A DNA stretch of 41,162 nucleotides from an uncultured beta proteobacterium (GTDB taxonomy: Bacteria; Pseudomonadota; Gammaproteobacteria; Burkholderiales; Burkholderiaceae_C): positions 1 to 41,162 of the forward strand of contig CAIKVZ010000326.1 of NCBI GenBank assembly GCA_903830985.1, written 5' to 3'. Under the pieces are notes generated by a model. It was given only the letters and a program-made list of their open reading frames with translations, made no database searches and had not been told where the DNA came from. Positions within the stretch are counted from its first letter, which is position 1, and each line of letters begins with the position of its first letter. A program made the translations under genes and the position numbers. Positions 1-9,981 of the stretch are shown piece by piece.

Positions 1-128
1 ATGGCCTTGTGTTTGCCGCGCAAACGGAGAGCAACTTCGCTGGCTACTCGTCCGAGGACCTTATCGGTCGCGTCAACCACAAACCACTCGTGCACCACGT
101 CAGCGGGTTTTGCGCTGAAGGTTTTCAT
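1..128 (-). CDS. rplM: 50S ribosomal protein L13, 5' part only (cut by the window edge)
   Basis: Read on the minus strand from the ATG at 128-126, the frame gives MKTFSAKP, then [19 protein letters not shown] and RLRGKHKA before running off the left edge. This is the recognisable N-terminus of ribosomal protein L13, an early-assembling 50S protein that binds 23S rRNA. Only about 42 of the usual ~142 residues are present. In proteobacteria rplM is normally followed by rpsI (S9); that gene would lie beyond the window. The Shine-Dalgarno region is poor (only AAAGAG-like purines 9-14 bases upstream). The gene is preceded by an unusually long untranslated leader. Plus-strand frames over this segment are shadows. 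Confidence 0.93.
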   Translation of the reverse strand, partial: MKTFSAKPADVVHEWFVVDATDKVLGRVASEVALRLRGKHKA

Positions 129-373
129 GAGTTTTCTCTTTCTAGGAGGGTTTGCACAGTCTCCAACAACGAAGACTGCTTGGTTCGGCCCTTTTCCACG
201 GTCGGCGTTCCTCTAACGGGAATCTCTTAGGTGGGTTTTGCATGTCCGGCGCAAGCCTTGGTGCGACTTCGCCGCGGGGCTAAAAACGCTGCGAAGCCTT
301 AGATTATATGAAAAATCCGCGGATAACCTAATCGCCCGCAATTGGCGACCAACCAAATCGGCGGCCGCGCCCG
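129..373 (-). promoter_or_regulatory. rplM leader and promoter region
   Basis: This 245-base stretch separates argB from rplM and holds no convincing gene. On the minus strand there is a perfect -10 hexamer TATAAT (308-303); 17 bases upstream is only a weak -35 (TTAGGT, 331-326). Transcription would begin near 296 and leave about 168 nt of leader before the rplM ATG. Near the start codon the leader can fold a 6-bp hairpin, CAGTCT/AGACTG, at 157-162 and 173-178. L13 leaders with regulatory structure are known in other bacteria; whether this is one is inference. Confidence 0.45.
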
Positions 374-1270
<897 letters not shown>

Positions 1271-1453
1271 TCATGTGGGGATGCGAAGGATGACGCAAAT
1301 TGTGCCCGATCGGTGGCTCCGGCATTCGATCCGCGCAATCAATGGCTTCAAGCCGGGTTCCGCAGGTATGCGGCGCGGTGTCGGGCGATGAACCTGCCGG
1401 GACAAGGATTCGTCAAAAATAACCACGTTGTTGGCTACACAACCCCGAATAGA

Positions 1454-1485
1454 AAAAGCCCGCTATCTTTTGAATAGCGGGCTTT
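1454..1485 (-). terminator. Intrinsic terminator downstream of the CAU tRNA
   Basis: A 12-bp perfect inverted repeat (1455-1466 with 1474-1485, core GCCCGCTAT/ATAGCGGGC, 7-nt loop) is followed on the minus strand by a short T-rich run. It lies 13 bases after the CCA end of the tRNA, so it fits a factor-independent terminator for that tRNA transcript and insulates argB. Confidence 0.88.
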
Positions 1486-1497
1486 CCTTTGCTGACT

Positions 1498-1574
1498 TGG
1501 TAGGGCGTCACAGACTTGAACTGTGGACCAAAGGATTATGAGTCCTCTGCTCTAACCAACTGAGCTAACGCCCC
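1498..1574 (-). tRNA. tRNA with CAU anticodon (Met elongator or Ile2)
   Basis: The minus strand folds into a complete 77-nt tRNA with encoded CCA (1500-1498). The acceptor stem GGGGCGT pairs with ACGCCCT, with a G.U at pair 1-72. The D-arm is AGCTCAGTTGGTTAGAGC, the anticodon loop is CTCATAA with anticodon CAU, and the T-loop is TTCAAGT. CAU is used both by elongator methionine tRNA and by the lysidine-modified isoleucine tRNA that reads AUA. The variable loop and anticodon-stem 3' side resemble E. coli tRNA-Ile2 more than tRNA-Met, but acceptor pair 4-69 is G-C rather than C-G, so I leave the identity open. Confidence 0.95.
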
Positions 1575-1612
1575 ACGTCGAAATGCTGTGGGCACTGGAT
1601 CCACCAGGCCAC

Positions 1613-1642
1613 ATTGTAAGAGGGCTACTTCTGCCGGCTCAG
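1613..1642 (-). promoter_or_regulatory. Candidate promoter of the CAU tRNA
   Basis: On the minus strand a TACAAT -10 hexamer lies at 1618-1613, about 38 bases before the tRNA 5' end and across the end of hrcA. The best -35 at 18-bp spacing is CTGAGC (1642-1637), which is weak. Placement is suitable for a short tRNA precursor. Confidence 0.4.
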
Positions 1643-2629
1643 GGCGTTGCTCACCAAACGGGATGTTATGTCGACAATCTGGATCATCCGGTCGTAGGGC
1701 ATGCGCGTCGGGCCAATGACCCCCAGCGTGCCGACGATCTGCCCGTCCACCTCGTAGGGTGCGCTGACGACCGACAGCTCTTCAAAAGGCACGGTCTGGC
1801 TTTCTCCGCCGATATAGATGCGAATCCCCTCGGCGCGACTGGAAATGTCGAGCAGGCGCATCAACTGCGTTTTCTGCTCGAACATCTCGAAGGCATTGCG
1901 CAGGTGGCTCATGTCGCCGGCAAAATCGCTCACCGAGAGCAGGTTGCGTTCGCCCGAGATCACCACATCGTCCTGCGCCTGGATCAGAGCCTCGCTGCTC
2001 ACCTGCACCGCGGCCTGCATCAGACTGGCAATTTCGCCGCGCAAGGTTTCCACTTCGTTCTTCAGTCGCTCACGCACCTGTTCAATCGCCAGGCCCGAGT
2101 AATGGGCGTTCAAATAATTGGCTGCCTCCACCAGTTGGGACTGGGTGTAGTCCAGTTCCGTGAAGATGACGCGGTTTTGCACATCGCCCTCGGGCGAGAC
2201 GATGATCACCAGAATGCGCTTTTGTGACAGGCTAAGGAATTCGATGTGGCGAAACACCGACGTGCGCCGCGGCGCCATCACCACGCCGACAAATTGCGAC
2301 AGGTTGGACAACAGCAGCGCTGCGCTGGCGATCACCTTTTGCGGCTGCTCGCGCGCCAGACTGGGAGGGGACAACTGCTCGCGCTGGGCGGTCAGCATGG
2401 TGTCGACAAACAGTCGGTAGCCGCGCGCCGTCGGTATGCGTCCGGCAGAGGTATGCGGGCTGACGATCAACCCCAGGTCTTCGAGGTCCGACATCACGTT
2501 GCGAATCGTGGCTGCCGACAATTCCAGGCCGGAGGCGCGCGAAAGCGTGCGTGATCCGACGGGTTGGCCGTCGGCAATATAGCGCTCCACCAGCGCTTTG
2601 AGTAACAACTTGGCACGGTCATCGAGCAT
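1625..2629 (-). CDS. hrcA: Heat-inducible transcription repressor HrcA
   Basis: The 334-residue protein is HrcA, the repressor that binds CIRCE operators (TTAGCACTC-N9-GAGTGCTAA) ahead of chaperonin genes and needs GroEL to fold. The N-terminal winged-helix domain (about residues 1-90) contains the family segments [31 protein letters not shown] and [12 protein letters not shown]. The remainder is the GAF-like dimerisation and inserted domain, ending [15 protein letters not shown] chose the ATG at 2629 ([14 protein letters not shown]); a GTG two codons upstream (2635) is possible. Only 28 bases separate it from the divergent nadK start. No CIRCE element is visible here, so its targets lie elsewhere. 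A TAAAAT -10-like box (2641-2636) sits exactly 7 bases before the chosen ATG. Confidence 0.96.
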   Translation of the reverse strand: MLDDRAKLLLKALVERYIADGQPVGSRTLSRASGLELSAATIRNVMSDLEDLGLIVSPHTSAGRIPTARGYRLFVDTMLTAQREQLSPPSLAREQPQKVIASAALLLSNLSQFVGVVMAPRRTSVFRHIEFLSLSQKRILVIIVSPEGDVQNRVIFTELDYTQSQLVEAANYLNAHYSGLAIEQVRERLKNEVETLRGEIASLMQAAVQVSSEALIQAQDDVVISGERNLLSVSDFAGDMSHLRNAFEMFEQKTQLMRLLDISSRAEGIRIYIGGESQTVPFEELSVVSAPYEVDGQIVGTLGVIGPTRMPYDRMIQIVDITSRLVSNALSRQK

Positions 2630-2657
2630 CGACACATTTTAATGATGTAATTTGCCG

Positions 2658-3563
2658 ATGAAATCGAAATTCCGTCACGTTGCGCTGATCGGCAAATACC
2701 AGACCTCGCTCAGCACAGGTACGCCCGCGTTGACGGATGCGATGCACGACACGCTGTTGAAGATCTGCCGCTTCCTGCTCACGCAGGGCTGCGAAGTCTC
2801 TCTGGAACGAGAGACTGCCGGGCACAGCGGCATCACCGACTACCCGGTGCTGGACGTTGCAGCCATCGGTTGCCAGTGCGACCTGGGACTGGTGGTCGGC
2901 GGCGACGGCACCATGCTGGGTATCGGGCGACAACTGGCGCGCTATGGCGTTCCGCTCATTGGCATCAACAAGGGCCGACTGGGGTTCATGACGGACATCC
3001 CGTTGGACCAATATGAAGCCACGCTCACGCCCATGCTGTGCGGCGCCTATGACGAGGACCACCGCAGCCTGATGCACGCCAAGGTCATGCGCGAAGGCGT
3101 TTGCGTCTTTGACGCGCTGGCCCTGAACGACGTGGTGGTGAACCGAGGTGGCACCTCGGGCATGCTGGAGTTGCGCGTCGAGGTGGACGGGCACTTTGTG
3201 GCCAACCAGCGCGTCGACGGTCTCATCATCGCCACCCCCACGGGCTGCACCGCGTATGCGCTTTCGGCCGGGGGACCTTTGCTGCACCCGTCGATACCCG
3301 GTTGGGTGCTGGTACCGATTGCGCCCCACACCCTGTCCAATCGACCCATCGTGCTGGCCGATCAATCCGAGGTTGTGATTGAAGTGGTGGCTGGGCGCGA
3401 TGCGAGCGCCAATTTCGACATGCAGTCACTGGCATCTCTCCTGCACGGCGACCGCATCGTCGTGCGACGCTCACAGCACCATGTGCGTTTCCTGCATCCA
3501 CGCGGTTGGAGCTATTTCGACACCCTGCGCAGAAAATTGCACTGGAATGAAGGGGTGGCCTGA
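2658..3563 (+). CDS. nadK: NAD kinase (inorganic polyphosphate/ATP-NAD kinase)
   Basis: The 301-residue protein is NAD kinase, which makes NADP+ from NAD+ in the cytoplasm. The diagnostic GGDGTMLG nucleotide motif lies at about residues 80-87, with a conserved Asp, followed by [15 protein letters not shown]. The C-terminal half has [39 protein letters not shown] and [13 protein letters not shown], all typical. Length matches the family. The ATG at 2658 is chosen over a TTG two codons upstream. It is divergent from hrcA with a tiny intergenic region and has no clear Shine-Dalgarno. recN begins 2 bases after its stop, and the nadK-recN pairing is a common proteobacterial arrangement. Confidence 0.97.
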   Translation: MKSKFRHVALIGKYQTSLSTGTPALTDAMHDTLLKICRFLLTQGCEVSLERETAGHSGITDYPVLDVAAIGCQCDLGLVVGGDGTMLGIGRQLARYGVPLIGINKGRLGFMTDIPLDQYEATLTPMLCGAYDEDHRSLMHAKVMREGVCVFDALALNDVVVNRGGTSGMLELRVEVDGHFVANQRVDGLIIATPTGCTAYALSAGGPLLHPSIPGWVLVPIAPHTLSNRPIVLADQSEVVIEVVAGRDASANFDMQSLASLLHGDRIVVRRSQHHVRFLHPRGWSYFDTLRRKLHWNEGVA

Positions 3564-3565
3564 AC

Positions 3566-5215
3566 GTGGGTCTGCAACGCATCACGCTGCGTGACTTCGT
3601 CATCGTCCGGCAACTGGAACTCGAACTCTCGGCCGGCTTTACCGTGCTCACCGGGGAAACAGGCGCGGGCAAGTCGATCCTGATAGATGCGCTGCAACTC
3701 GCCCTGGGCGCGCGCTCTGACACGGGCCTGATCCGTGAGGGCGCGGCGCGCACGGAAGTCAGCGTCGAGTTCGACGCTACGCAGAACATCGCTCCCTGGC
3801 TGCAGGCTGCAGGGTTTGAGACGTCCGAACTGCTGTTGTTGCGCCGCACCGTCGACACGCAGGGCAAGAGCCGCGCCTGGATCAACGGCAGCCCCGCCAC
3901 CGCGGCGCAATTGCGCGAGCTCGGCGACCAACTGGTGGACATCCACGGCCAGCATGCATGGCAAAGCCTGACCCGACCCGATGCCGTGCGCGGCTTGATG
4001 GACGCCTATGCCGGCATCAGCACGGATCGTTTGCACTTGCTGTGGGATGCGTGGCGCAGCGCGCAGGCAGCATTGCAACAGGCGCGCACAGCCCAGGACT
4101 CGCTGCAAACCGAACGCGACCGTTTGAGTTGGCAAGTGGGCGAGTTGGAAAAACTCTCGCCTGCCGAGCACGAATGGGAAGGGCTCTGCGCCGCCCATAC
4201 TCGGCTGGCAAACGCTCAGACCCTGCTCGACGCCACGCAGCAAGCCCTGCTGGCGCTGGAGGAAGACGACGCAGGCGCACTGTCGCACCTTACCGCGGCG
4301 CACGACAGCCTGCGTGCCAGCGAGCATCTGGAGCCGGAATTCAAGGCACTGGGTGAATTGCTCGCTTCGGTGGTGGCGCAGGCACAGGACGCCGTGCACT
4401 CGTTGCGCAGCTATCAGCGCCGCACCGATCTCGACCCCGAGGGCCTGGCGCAACTCGATACCCGAATGTCGCTGTGGATGTCGCTGGCACGCCGTTACAA
4501 GCGGGCACCGGCCGAAATGGCACAACTGTTGTCGACCTGGCGGGAAGAACTGGCACGCCTGAACGCTTCGTCGGATCTTGCGGCATTGGAACAGGCCGCT
4601 GCCGGCGCCGAGAAAGCCTTCCTGCAAGAGGCGCGTGCCGTGACAAGAGGCCGCACGCTCGCTGCGCCCAAGCTGGGCCGCGCGATCTCGCTCGCCATGC
4701 AGGGCCTGGGCATGCAGGGAGGCAGGTTTGAAGTACAGCTGCTGGTGCTGGAACAGCCTGGCGCCAACGGGCTGGAGGAAGTCAGCTTTCTGGTTGCAGG
4801 GCACGCCGGAAGTTCACCGCGGCCGGTGGGCAAAGTAGCGTCGGGTGGCGAGTTGTCGCGCATCGCGCTGGCGATTGCCGTCACCACCAGCCAGTTGGGC
4901 TCGGCCCAGACGCTGATATTCGACGAAGTGGACGCCGGGGTCGGCGGCGCAGTGGCGCAAACCGTAGGTCAGCTGATGCGGCAACTCGGACTGGACCGCC
5001 AGGTGCTGGCCGTCACGCACCTGCCACAGGTCGCCGCCTGTGCCGACCAGCATCTGGTGGTGGCCAAGCAGTTGCAAGATCAGTCCACTGTCAGCACCGT
5101 GACGGCCGTCGAAGGCCCCCAGCGCGTGGAAGAGATCGCCCGCATGCTGGGTGGGCAGAACCTGTCCGAAACCACCCGGGCACACGCCATTGAAATGCTG
5201 AACATTCCAAAATAA
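3566..5215 (+). CDS. recN: DNA repair protein RecN
   Basis: The 549-residue protein is RecN, an SMC-like ATPase that acts at DNA double-strand breaks. The N-terminal ATPase lobe carries Walker A GETGAGKS at about residues 29-36, after [15 protein letters not shown] Gln/Glu/Ala-rich central region (about 150-360) is predicted coiled coil. The C-terminal lobe has the ABC signature-like [13 protein letters not shown] and Walker [10 protein letters not shown] at about residue 450, then [15 protein letters not shown]. Length is normal. The start is a GTG at 3566, 2 bases after the nadK stop, implying translational coupling; the next residues [10 protein letters not shown] match family N-termini. 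No LexA box was recognised upstream, but one could lie inside nadK. Confidence 0.97.
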   Translation: MGLQRITLRDFVIVRQLELELSAGFTVLTGETGAGKSILIDALQLALGARSDTGLIREGAARTEVSVEFDATQNIAPWLQAAGFETSELLLLRRTVDTQGKSRAWINGSPATAAQLRELGDQLVDIHGQHAWQSLTRPDAVRGLMDAYAGISTDRLHLLWDAWRSAQAALQQARTAQDSLQTERDRLSWQVGELEKLSPAEHEWEGLCAAHTRLANAQTLLDATQQALLALEEDDAGALSHLTAAHDSLRASEHLEPEFKALGELLASVVAQAQDAVHSLRSYQRRTDLDPEGLAQLDTRMSLWMSLARRYKRAPAEMAQLLSTWREELARLNASSDLAALEQAAAGAEKAFLQEARAVTRGRTLAAPKLGRAISLAMQGLGMQGGRFEVQLLVLEQPGANGLEEVSFLVAGHAGSSPRPVGKVASGGELSRIALAIAVTTSQLGSAQTLIFDEVDAGVGGAVAQTVGQLMRQLGLDRQVLAVTHLPQVAACADQHLVVAKQLQDQSTVSTVTAVEGPQRVEEIARMLGGQNLSETTRAHAIEMLNIPK

Positions 5216-5225
5216 CACCACGAGC

Positions 5226-6083
5226 ATGGACATCACCCTCATCACCGGCATGTCCGGTTCCGGCAAATCGGTCGCCTTGCACGCACTGGAAGACGCGGGC
5301 TACTACTGCGTCGACAATCTGCCGCCCGAATTGCTGCTGCCTTTTGTCGAACTGGAACGCAAGCACGGCGGGCGCCGCGTTGCCATCGCCATGGACGTTC
5401 GCAGCGCCACGTCGCTGCCACTGGTACCGGCACAATTGGCGCAGCTTCGCGCACAGGACGTGCGCATACAGCCACTGTTTCTCGACGCCACTACCGACAC
5501 CCTGGTGCGTCGCTACTCCGAGTCGCGTCGCCTGCACCCCCTGTCACGGCATGACGTGCCGGACCAGCAGCGTGCACTCATTGACGCGATCGAACTGGAG
5601 CGCGAACTGCTGGCTGACCTGCGCAGCCAGGCACACATCATCGACACCAGCATCATTCGGTCCTCACAGTTGCAGGCATACGTCAAGGCACTGATCAGCG
5701 CACCCGTGAGTCAGCTGACCCTGGTGTTCGAATCCTTTGCCTTCAAGCGCGGCATCCCCACGGACGCGGATTTTGTCTTTGATGTGCGCATGCTTCCCAA
5801 CCCCCACTGGGAGAGTGAACTGCGCGCCCTGACGGGACGGGATGCGCCGGTCGCGCTGTTCTTGCAGCAGCAAGCCGACGTTGCACTGATGTTCCAGCAT
5901 ATCGAGCAATTTCTGAACCACTGGCTCGAAGCCCTGGCACGGGACCATCGCAGCTACGTCACTGTCGGCATAGGCTGCACCGGCGGACAGCACCGCTCGG
6001 TCTACCTGGTGGAGACCTTGGCCAAGGCCTTTGCCGAACGCTGGACCACGCTCAAGCGACACCGCGAACTCGACGCCCGTTAA
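5226..6083 (+). CDS. rapZ: RNase adapter protein RapZ (YvcJ/YhbJ family P-loop protein)
   Basis: The 285-residue protein belongs to the RapZ family. In E. coli RapZ binds GlmZ sRNA and guides RNase E, linking glucosamine-6-phosphate levels to glmS expression. Walker A GMSGSGKS lies at about residues 8-15 and [14 protein letters not shown] at about 25-38. The conserved C-terminal domain contains [18 protein letters not shown] and [16 protein letters not shown]. Length is normal. It starts 10 bases after recN and is probably in the same transcript. The usual ptsN/hprK neighbours are absent, so local regulation is not obvious. Its TAA stop shares bases with the stop of the convergent mutY. Confidence 0.95.
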   Translation: MDITLITGMSGSGKSVALHALEDAGYYCVDNLPPELLLPFVELERKHGGRRVAIAMDVRSATSLPLVPAQLAQLRAQDVRIQPLFLDATTDTLVRRYSESRRLHPLSRHDVPDQQRALIDAIELERELLADLRSQAHIIDTSIIRSSQLQAYVKALISAPVSQLTLVFESFAFKRGIPTDADFVFDVRMLPNPHWESELRALTGRDAPVALFLQQQADVALMFQHIEQFLNHWLEALARDHRSYVTVGIGCTGGQHRSVYLVETLAKAFAERWTTLKRHRELDAR

Positions 6084-7126
6084 GTCGAGGTTCCCAGCAG
6101 TTTTCTGATGGGGGCCGGCAAACCCAGACCGGGCCACTGACCTGCATCGAACCAGGCACCCTGCCCGGTCGGCGCGGCCCGACGCGGCAGCGCGATGCGC
6201 ACCGGGTGCAGGAACAAGTCCTTGTGTGTCAGCACGTGGCGCACCACTGGCATGGCCTGAGTCGCGCCATGATGGTGCGCGGGCAGAACTGCATGCAAAT
6301 GCTCGGCGCTGGCAAACACCGGCAAACAAAACAGGTTGGCCCAAACACCGCTGTCAGGACGCCGCAGCAGCCAGGCTGCGCCCGAGTTGTCATGCGCCCA
6401 CAGCAGCCAAAGCGATTCGGTGCTGCGCTTGAGCTTGCGGGTTTTCACCGGATAGTTCTGCGCCGCGCCGGCGAGGTGCGCGACACACTCCGCATGCACC
6501 GGACATTGCGCGCAATCGGGTTGGGTACGCGAACACAGGTTCGCACCCAGGTCCATCAGGCCCTGCGTGTAGCGTGGCATGTTTTCCACCAGCGCGTGCT
6601 GCGGTAAAAGTCGCTGCGCCTGCTCCCACAGCGCGCGCTCGTTGGCTGCGACGCTCAGATCAGCGGAGAAACCGAGGACGCGCGTCAACACACGTTTCAC
6701 GTTGCCATCCAGGATGGCAACGCGCTCACCAAAACAAAAGGCCGCAATCGCCGCCGCGGTAGAGCGGCCAATGCCGGGCAAATCCTGCAACTGCTGGGCG
6801 CTGCGCGGAAACTCGCCACCATGCTGTTGCACCACCTGCTGGGCGCAGCGGTGCAGGTTGCGTGCCCGGCTGTAATAGCCCAGGCCACTCCACAACCCAA
6901 GCACCTGGTCAAGGCTGGCCTGCGCCAGTTGTCGCACATCGGGAAAGCTCTGAAGAAAGCTCTCGTAATAGCCCAGCACGGTGCTCACCTGGGTCTGCTG
7001 CAGCATGATTTCCGACAGCCAGACCCGGTAGGGATCGCGCGTGTTCTGCCACGGCAAGGCATTGCGCCCCAGGGTCTTCTGCCACTGCACGATCCGGTCA
7101 GAAAAATCCGCCTCGCGCAAACTCAT
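6080..7126 (-). CDS. mutY: Adenine DNA glycosylase MutY
   Basis: The 348-residue protein is MutY, which removes adenine mispaired with 8-oxoguanine. The N-terminal part has [10 protein letters not shown] with the catalytic Glu, then the helix-hairpin-helix [15 protein letters not shown] and the catalytic Asp in [11 protein letters not shown]. The [4Fe-4S] ligands are spaced C-x6-C-x2-C-x5-C ([17 protein letters not shown]). The C-terminal domain, which recognises 8-oxoG, is short but present ([18 protein letters not shown]; a late conserved His in [12 protein letters not shown]). The ATG at 7126 overlaps the stop of the dynamin gene by 4 bases, so translation is likely coupled. The gene ends tail to tail with rapZ, sharing bases 6080-6083. 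Confidence 0.97.
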   Translation of the reverse strand: MSLREADFSDRIVQWQKTLGRNALPWQNTRDPYRVWLSEIMLQQTQVSTVLGYYESFLQSFPDVRQLAQASLDQVLGLWSGLGYYSRARNLHRCAQQVVQQHGGEFPRSAQQLQDLPGIGRSTAAAIAAFCFGERVAILDGNVKRVLTRVLGFSADLSVAANERALWEQAQRLLPQHALVENMPRYTQGLMDLGANLCSRTQPDCAQCPVHAECVAHLAGAAQNYPVKTRKLKRSTESLWLLWAHDNSGAAWLLRRPDSGVWANLFCLPVFASAEHLHAVLPAHHHGATQAMPVVRHVLTHKDLFLHPVRIALPRRAAPTGQGAWFDAGQWPGLGLPAPIRKLLGTST

Positions 7127-9084
7127 GCCCGTTCGAGCATCACCGGCACATCGGCGCCATCGGATTCGGGTGCGTGCATCACATAGCGGGTGAGTTCACC
7201 CAGTTTGGCTTCGATGCGCAACAAGTCCGCCTCGCTGCTCTCGATTTCGTGGATCCGCTCGTCAAGGCCGCCGGCGGCTTGCTGTATGCGTTCGATGGCC
7301 AGGATACGCCGCTCGAACGACTTGCGTCGCTCGCGCAACTGCGCGTCGAGTTGCGCCGTTGCCGATTTACTCCAAAGCTCAACATCGCTCAGCGCCGACT
7401 CGTAGATCACCCGAACCCGGCTTGCCAGCGCGCGCACCAGCCGGTCAGTGAAGTCGGCCTGCGCCAGGCGCAGCACATTGCTCAAGCCCAGATACTGTTG
7501 ATGATTGACCTGCACCTGATCGAGTTCGGCCTGGTAACGCAACAGATCGGGCTCGCTTGGCACCTGCAGGGAAAAACCGTAGTCGGCGTTCAATTGCCGA
7601 AAGGTCGCCCCCAGCATGGACTGGATTTCCACCATGGTGGCGCGCACCCGCTGCAAACCTGCGCCAATACGCGCAAAGGTTTCTGAGTAGGTCTTTTTCA
7701 CGCCGAACTTGATCCCAGGCTGGCGCAGCTCGTTCGTGAGAACCTGCATTTCCGCCTTGAGCGCACCGACGCCAAGAATGTCGAAGGCGTCACGCAGCAG
7801 TTTCATGTGCACCGAGCGCACGGCGTGAATGCGTGCGTTGCTCTGGCCAAACTCCTTTTGTTCCTGCTCCACGCGCAGGCGCATGCGTTGGATCACGCCC
7901 GCGTTCTTGCCGCGCAGACCCTTGAGTTCCTGCATCTGCTCGGCCAGATCACGCCGGCGCATGTGCATGACCCGCGCGGCCTCGGTGCGCAAATCGGCAA
8001 TTCCCACGGCCACCGCAGAACGCAAGATCTTCTGCCTCTGCCCCAGAACGCCCTGTGCCAGCGCATCCTCCAGTGCCGGCAGGCAACTGGCCTGGAGCAA
8101 GGCGGCGTCTTTTGTCACCTTGGCCACCAGACCACGCTGCGCCGAAACCGGTATCACCTGCTCCTGCGGCAAACCCAGGATCTGCGCCGATGTGGCACGC
8201 TGTTTGTCAATCTGGGCCTGCACCTGCTCTGGCGTGCTGAGTGCGTCCCACAGAGTGTCGATCTTGTTCAGCACCACCAGGCGTGATGCAATGCCTTCTG
8301 CCTCGGTGATCAGGTGCTCACGCCAGATAGCCAGATCAGACTTGGTCACACCCGTGTCGGCACCCAGTATGAAGACCACGGCGTGCGCCTGTGGAATCAG
8401 GTTGACGGTCAGCTCCGGCTCCGCGCCGATCGCATTCAAGCCCGGCGTATCGAGGATGACCAGTCCCTGCCTGAGCAGAGGATGGGCAAAATTGATCAGC
8501 GCATGGCGCCAGCGCGGTACTTCGACCAGGCCCTTGGCATCCTGCGGCGGATTGTCCCCGGGCATTTCATCATGCCAAAAACCCAGTGCGCGCGCCTCGT
8601 CCAGCGACACGCGCCGCACCTCGGCAACTTTTTCCATGGCCTTGGCCAGTTGCGCCGGATTGTTCACATCCAGGTCAATGCGCGTCCACTGCTCGGGCGC
8701 AAGGCGCCATTCCATCAAGGACTGAGGCTGCAGGCGGGTTTCGATCGGCAGCAAGCGCAGGCAAGGCTCCACCTCGACGTCGTAGCCCAATTCGGTCGGA
8801 CACATCGTGGTCCGCCCGGCGCTCGCTGGCATGATGCGCCGGCCGTACTGGGCAAAGAAAATGGCGTTGATGAGTTCGGATTTGCCGCGGGAGAACTCGG
8901 CCACAAAGGCCACCATGACCTTGTCGGAACGTACCTGCTCCTCCAGATGTCTGAGTCGTTCCTGCACCGCCGCGTCCATCAGTTCATGCGAATCCATCCA
9001 CTCCGAGAGCAGCTTCAGACGCAGGGCAAACTCGCGTCGCCACGCACCATGCTGCCCGAACTGCTGATTGAAAGATGTACTCAC
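7123..9084 (-). CDS. Dynamin-family GTPase
   Basis: The 653-residue protein is a bacterial dynamin-like large GTPase. The P-loop region AEFSRGKSELIN is at about residues 62-73; the first P-loop glycine is replaced, while SRGKS is intact. Switch I has RTTMCPTEL (about 91-99), G3 is LDTPGLNA (about 213), and G4 is LNKIDTL (about 273). The rest is a long helical region rich in Arg, Glu and Gln, expected to form the bundle/stalk. No clear transmembrane helix is seen, so any membrane contact would be peripheral. Bacterial dynamins act in membrane remodelling or repair, but no function is established for this one. It lies between mutM (42-base gap) and mutY (4-base overlap) on the same strand, so it should be co-transcribed with both. 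Confidence 0.88.
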   Translation of the reverse strand: MSTSFNQQFGQHGAWRREFALRLKLLSEWMDSHELMDAAVQERLRHLEEQVRSDKVMVAFVAEFSRGKSELINAIFFAQYGRRIMPASAGRTTMCPTELGYDVEVEPCLRLLPIETRLQPQSLMEWRLAPEQWTRIDLDVNNPAQLAKAMEKVAEVRRVSLDEARALGFWHDEMPGDNPPQDAKGLVEVPRWRHALINFAHPLLRQGLVILDTPGLNAIGAEPELTVNLIPQAHAVVFILGADTGVTKSDLAIWREHLITEAEGIASRLVVLNKIDTLWDALSTPEQVQAQIDKQRATSAQILGLPQEQVIPVSAQRGLVAKVTKDAALLQASCLPALEDALAQGVLGQRQKILRSAVAVGIADLRTEAARVMHMRRRDLAEQMQELKGLRGKNAGVIQRMRLRVEQEQKEFGQSNARIHAVRSVHMKLLRDAFDILGVGALKAEMQVLTNELRQPGIKFGVKKTYSETFARIGAGLQRVRATMVEIQSMLGATFRQLNADYGFSLQVPSEPDLLRYQAELDQVQVNHQQYLGLSNVLRLAQADFTDRLVRALASRVRVIYESALSDVELWSKSATAQLDAQLRERRKSFERRILAIERIQQAAGGLDERIHEIESSEADLLRIEAKLGELTRYVMHAPESDGADVPVMLERA

Positions 9085-9126
9085 ATGACTCCCTGATAAA
9101 TCAATATACCATCGGCCAGCGCCGGC

Positions 9127-9942
9127 TCAGCTTTTCTGGCAATGTCCACACCAGTAGGTGGAACGCTGGCCCTGGCGCATGAGCCGCACCGGCGCCGCAC
9201 AGACCTTGCACGGCAAGCCCTCGCGTCCATAGACCATCGCCTCGAGCTGAAAGTAGCCATTCTCGCCCTTGGCATTGGAGAAATCGCGCAGCGTGCTGCC
9301 GCCCAAAGCCACAGCACGGCTCAGCACATCCCGCGTGGCAGCGTGCAAGCGCTCGGCCTGGCGCCTGGTGATTCGACTGGCCTTCAGCGTCGGACGAATG
9401 CCGGCCAGAAAAAGCGTTTCGCAAGCGTAGATGTTGCCCACCCCGACCACCACCTGCCCGCCGAGCAGGACCTGCTTGATGGCGGAGTTTCTGCGCTTGA
9501 GCCCGGCATGAAAAGCCCCCACCGCAAAATCTGAGCCCAGTGGCTCCATACCCAGTTTGCCCAGCAGTTTGAGGGCCTGCGGCGTTGTTTCGTTGTCGAC
9601 AAACACGACGGCGCCAAAGCGGCGCGGATCATTCAGCCGCAGCAAACCCTGGCTCGTGACCAGGTCAAAGTGGTCATGCGCGCCGGGTGCTGAACCGTGG
9701 CGGGAAAAACTCAGGCTGCCGGACATCCCCAGATGCATCAGCAAGATGCCGTCATCCAGATCGAGCAGCAGGTACTTGCCGCGACGGCGCACTGCGCGCA
9801 CATGCTGTCCGACCAGGCGCTCGGGGCCGATGTCCAGTGGCCAACGCAAGGGCTTGCCCACACGCACAGACTCAATGCCGGCACCGGCAATGGCGTTGGC
9901 AAAACTCAGGCGGGTGACCTCGACTTCGGGTAATTCAGGCAT
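9127..9942 (-). CDS. mutM: Formamidopyrimidine-DNA glycosylase (Fpg/MutM)
   Basis: The 271-residue protein is MutM/Fpg, a bifunctional glycosylase/AP lyase that excises 8-oxoguanine and formamidopyrimidines from DNA. The start is fixed by MPELPEVEV: after Met removal the N-terminal proline is the catalytic nucleophile and Glu2 is conserved. The helix-two-turn-helix region includes [16 protein letters not shown]. The C-terminal zinc finger has C-x2-C-x16-C-x2-C spacing (CKVC ... CGHC) and ends QKS. An 18-codon upstream in-frame extension is rejected because the N-terminal proline is essential. It is the first gene of the mutM-dynamin-mutY operon and divergent from the TPR gene. Confidence 0.97.
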   Translation of the reverse strand: MPELPEVEVTRLSFANAIAGAGIESVRVGKPLRWPLDIGPERLVGQHVRAVRRRGKYLLLDLDDGILLMHLGMSGSLSFSRHGSAPGAHDHFDLVTSQGLLRLNDPRRFGAVVFVDNETTPQALKLLGKLGMEPLGSDFAVGAFHAGLKRRNSAIKQVLLGGQVVVGVGNIYACETLFLAGIRPTLKASRITRRQAERLHAATRDVLSRAVALGGSTLRDFSNAKGENGYFQLEAMVYGREGLPCKVCAAPVRLMRQGQRSTYWCGHCQKS

Positions 9943-9981
9943 GGATATAAACGTTTTACAGCTGTGGATTATTATGGACCG
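9943..9981. promoter_or_regulatory. Very short divergent promoter region, mutM / TPR gene
   Basis: Only 39 AT-rich bases separate the two divergent start codons. On the plus strand TATTAT (9970-9975) lies 7 bases before the ATG at 9982. On the minus strand TTTATA (9951-9946) lies just before the mutM ATG. Neither has a strong -35. If these are the -10 boxes, both transcripts would be nearly leaderless. Confidence 0.3.

Noticed and set aside
2600-2660. CIRCE operator near hrcA
   Set aside because: No TTAGCACTC/GAGTGCTAA arms are present in this or any neighbouring gap.
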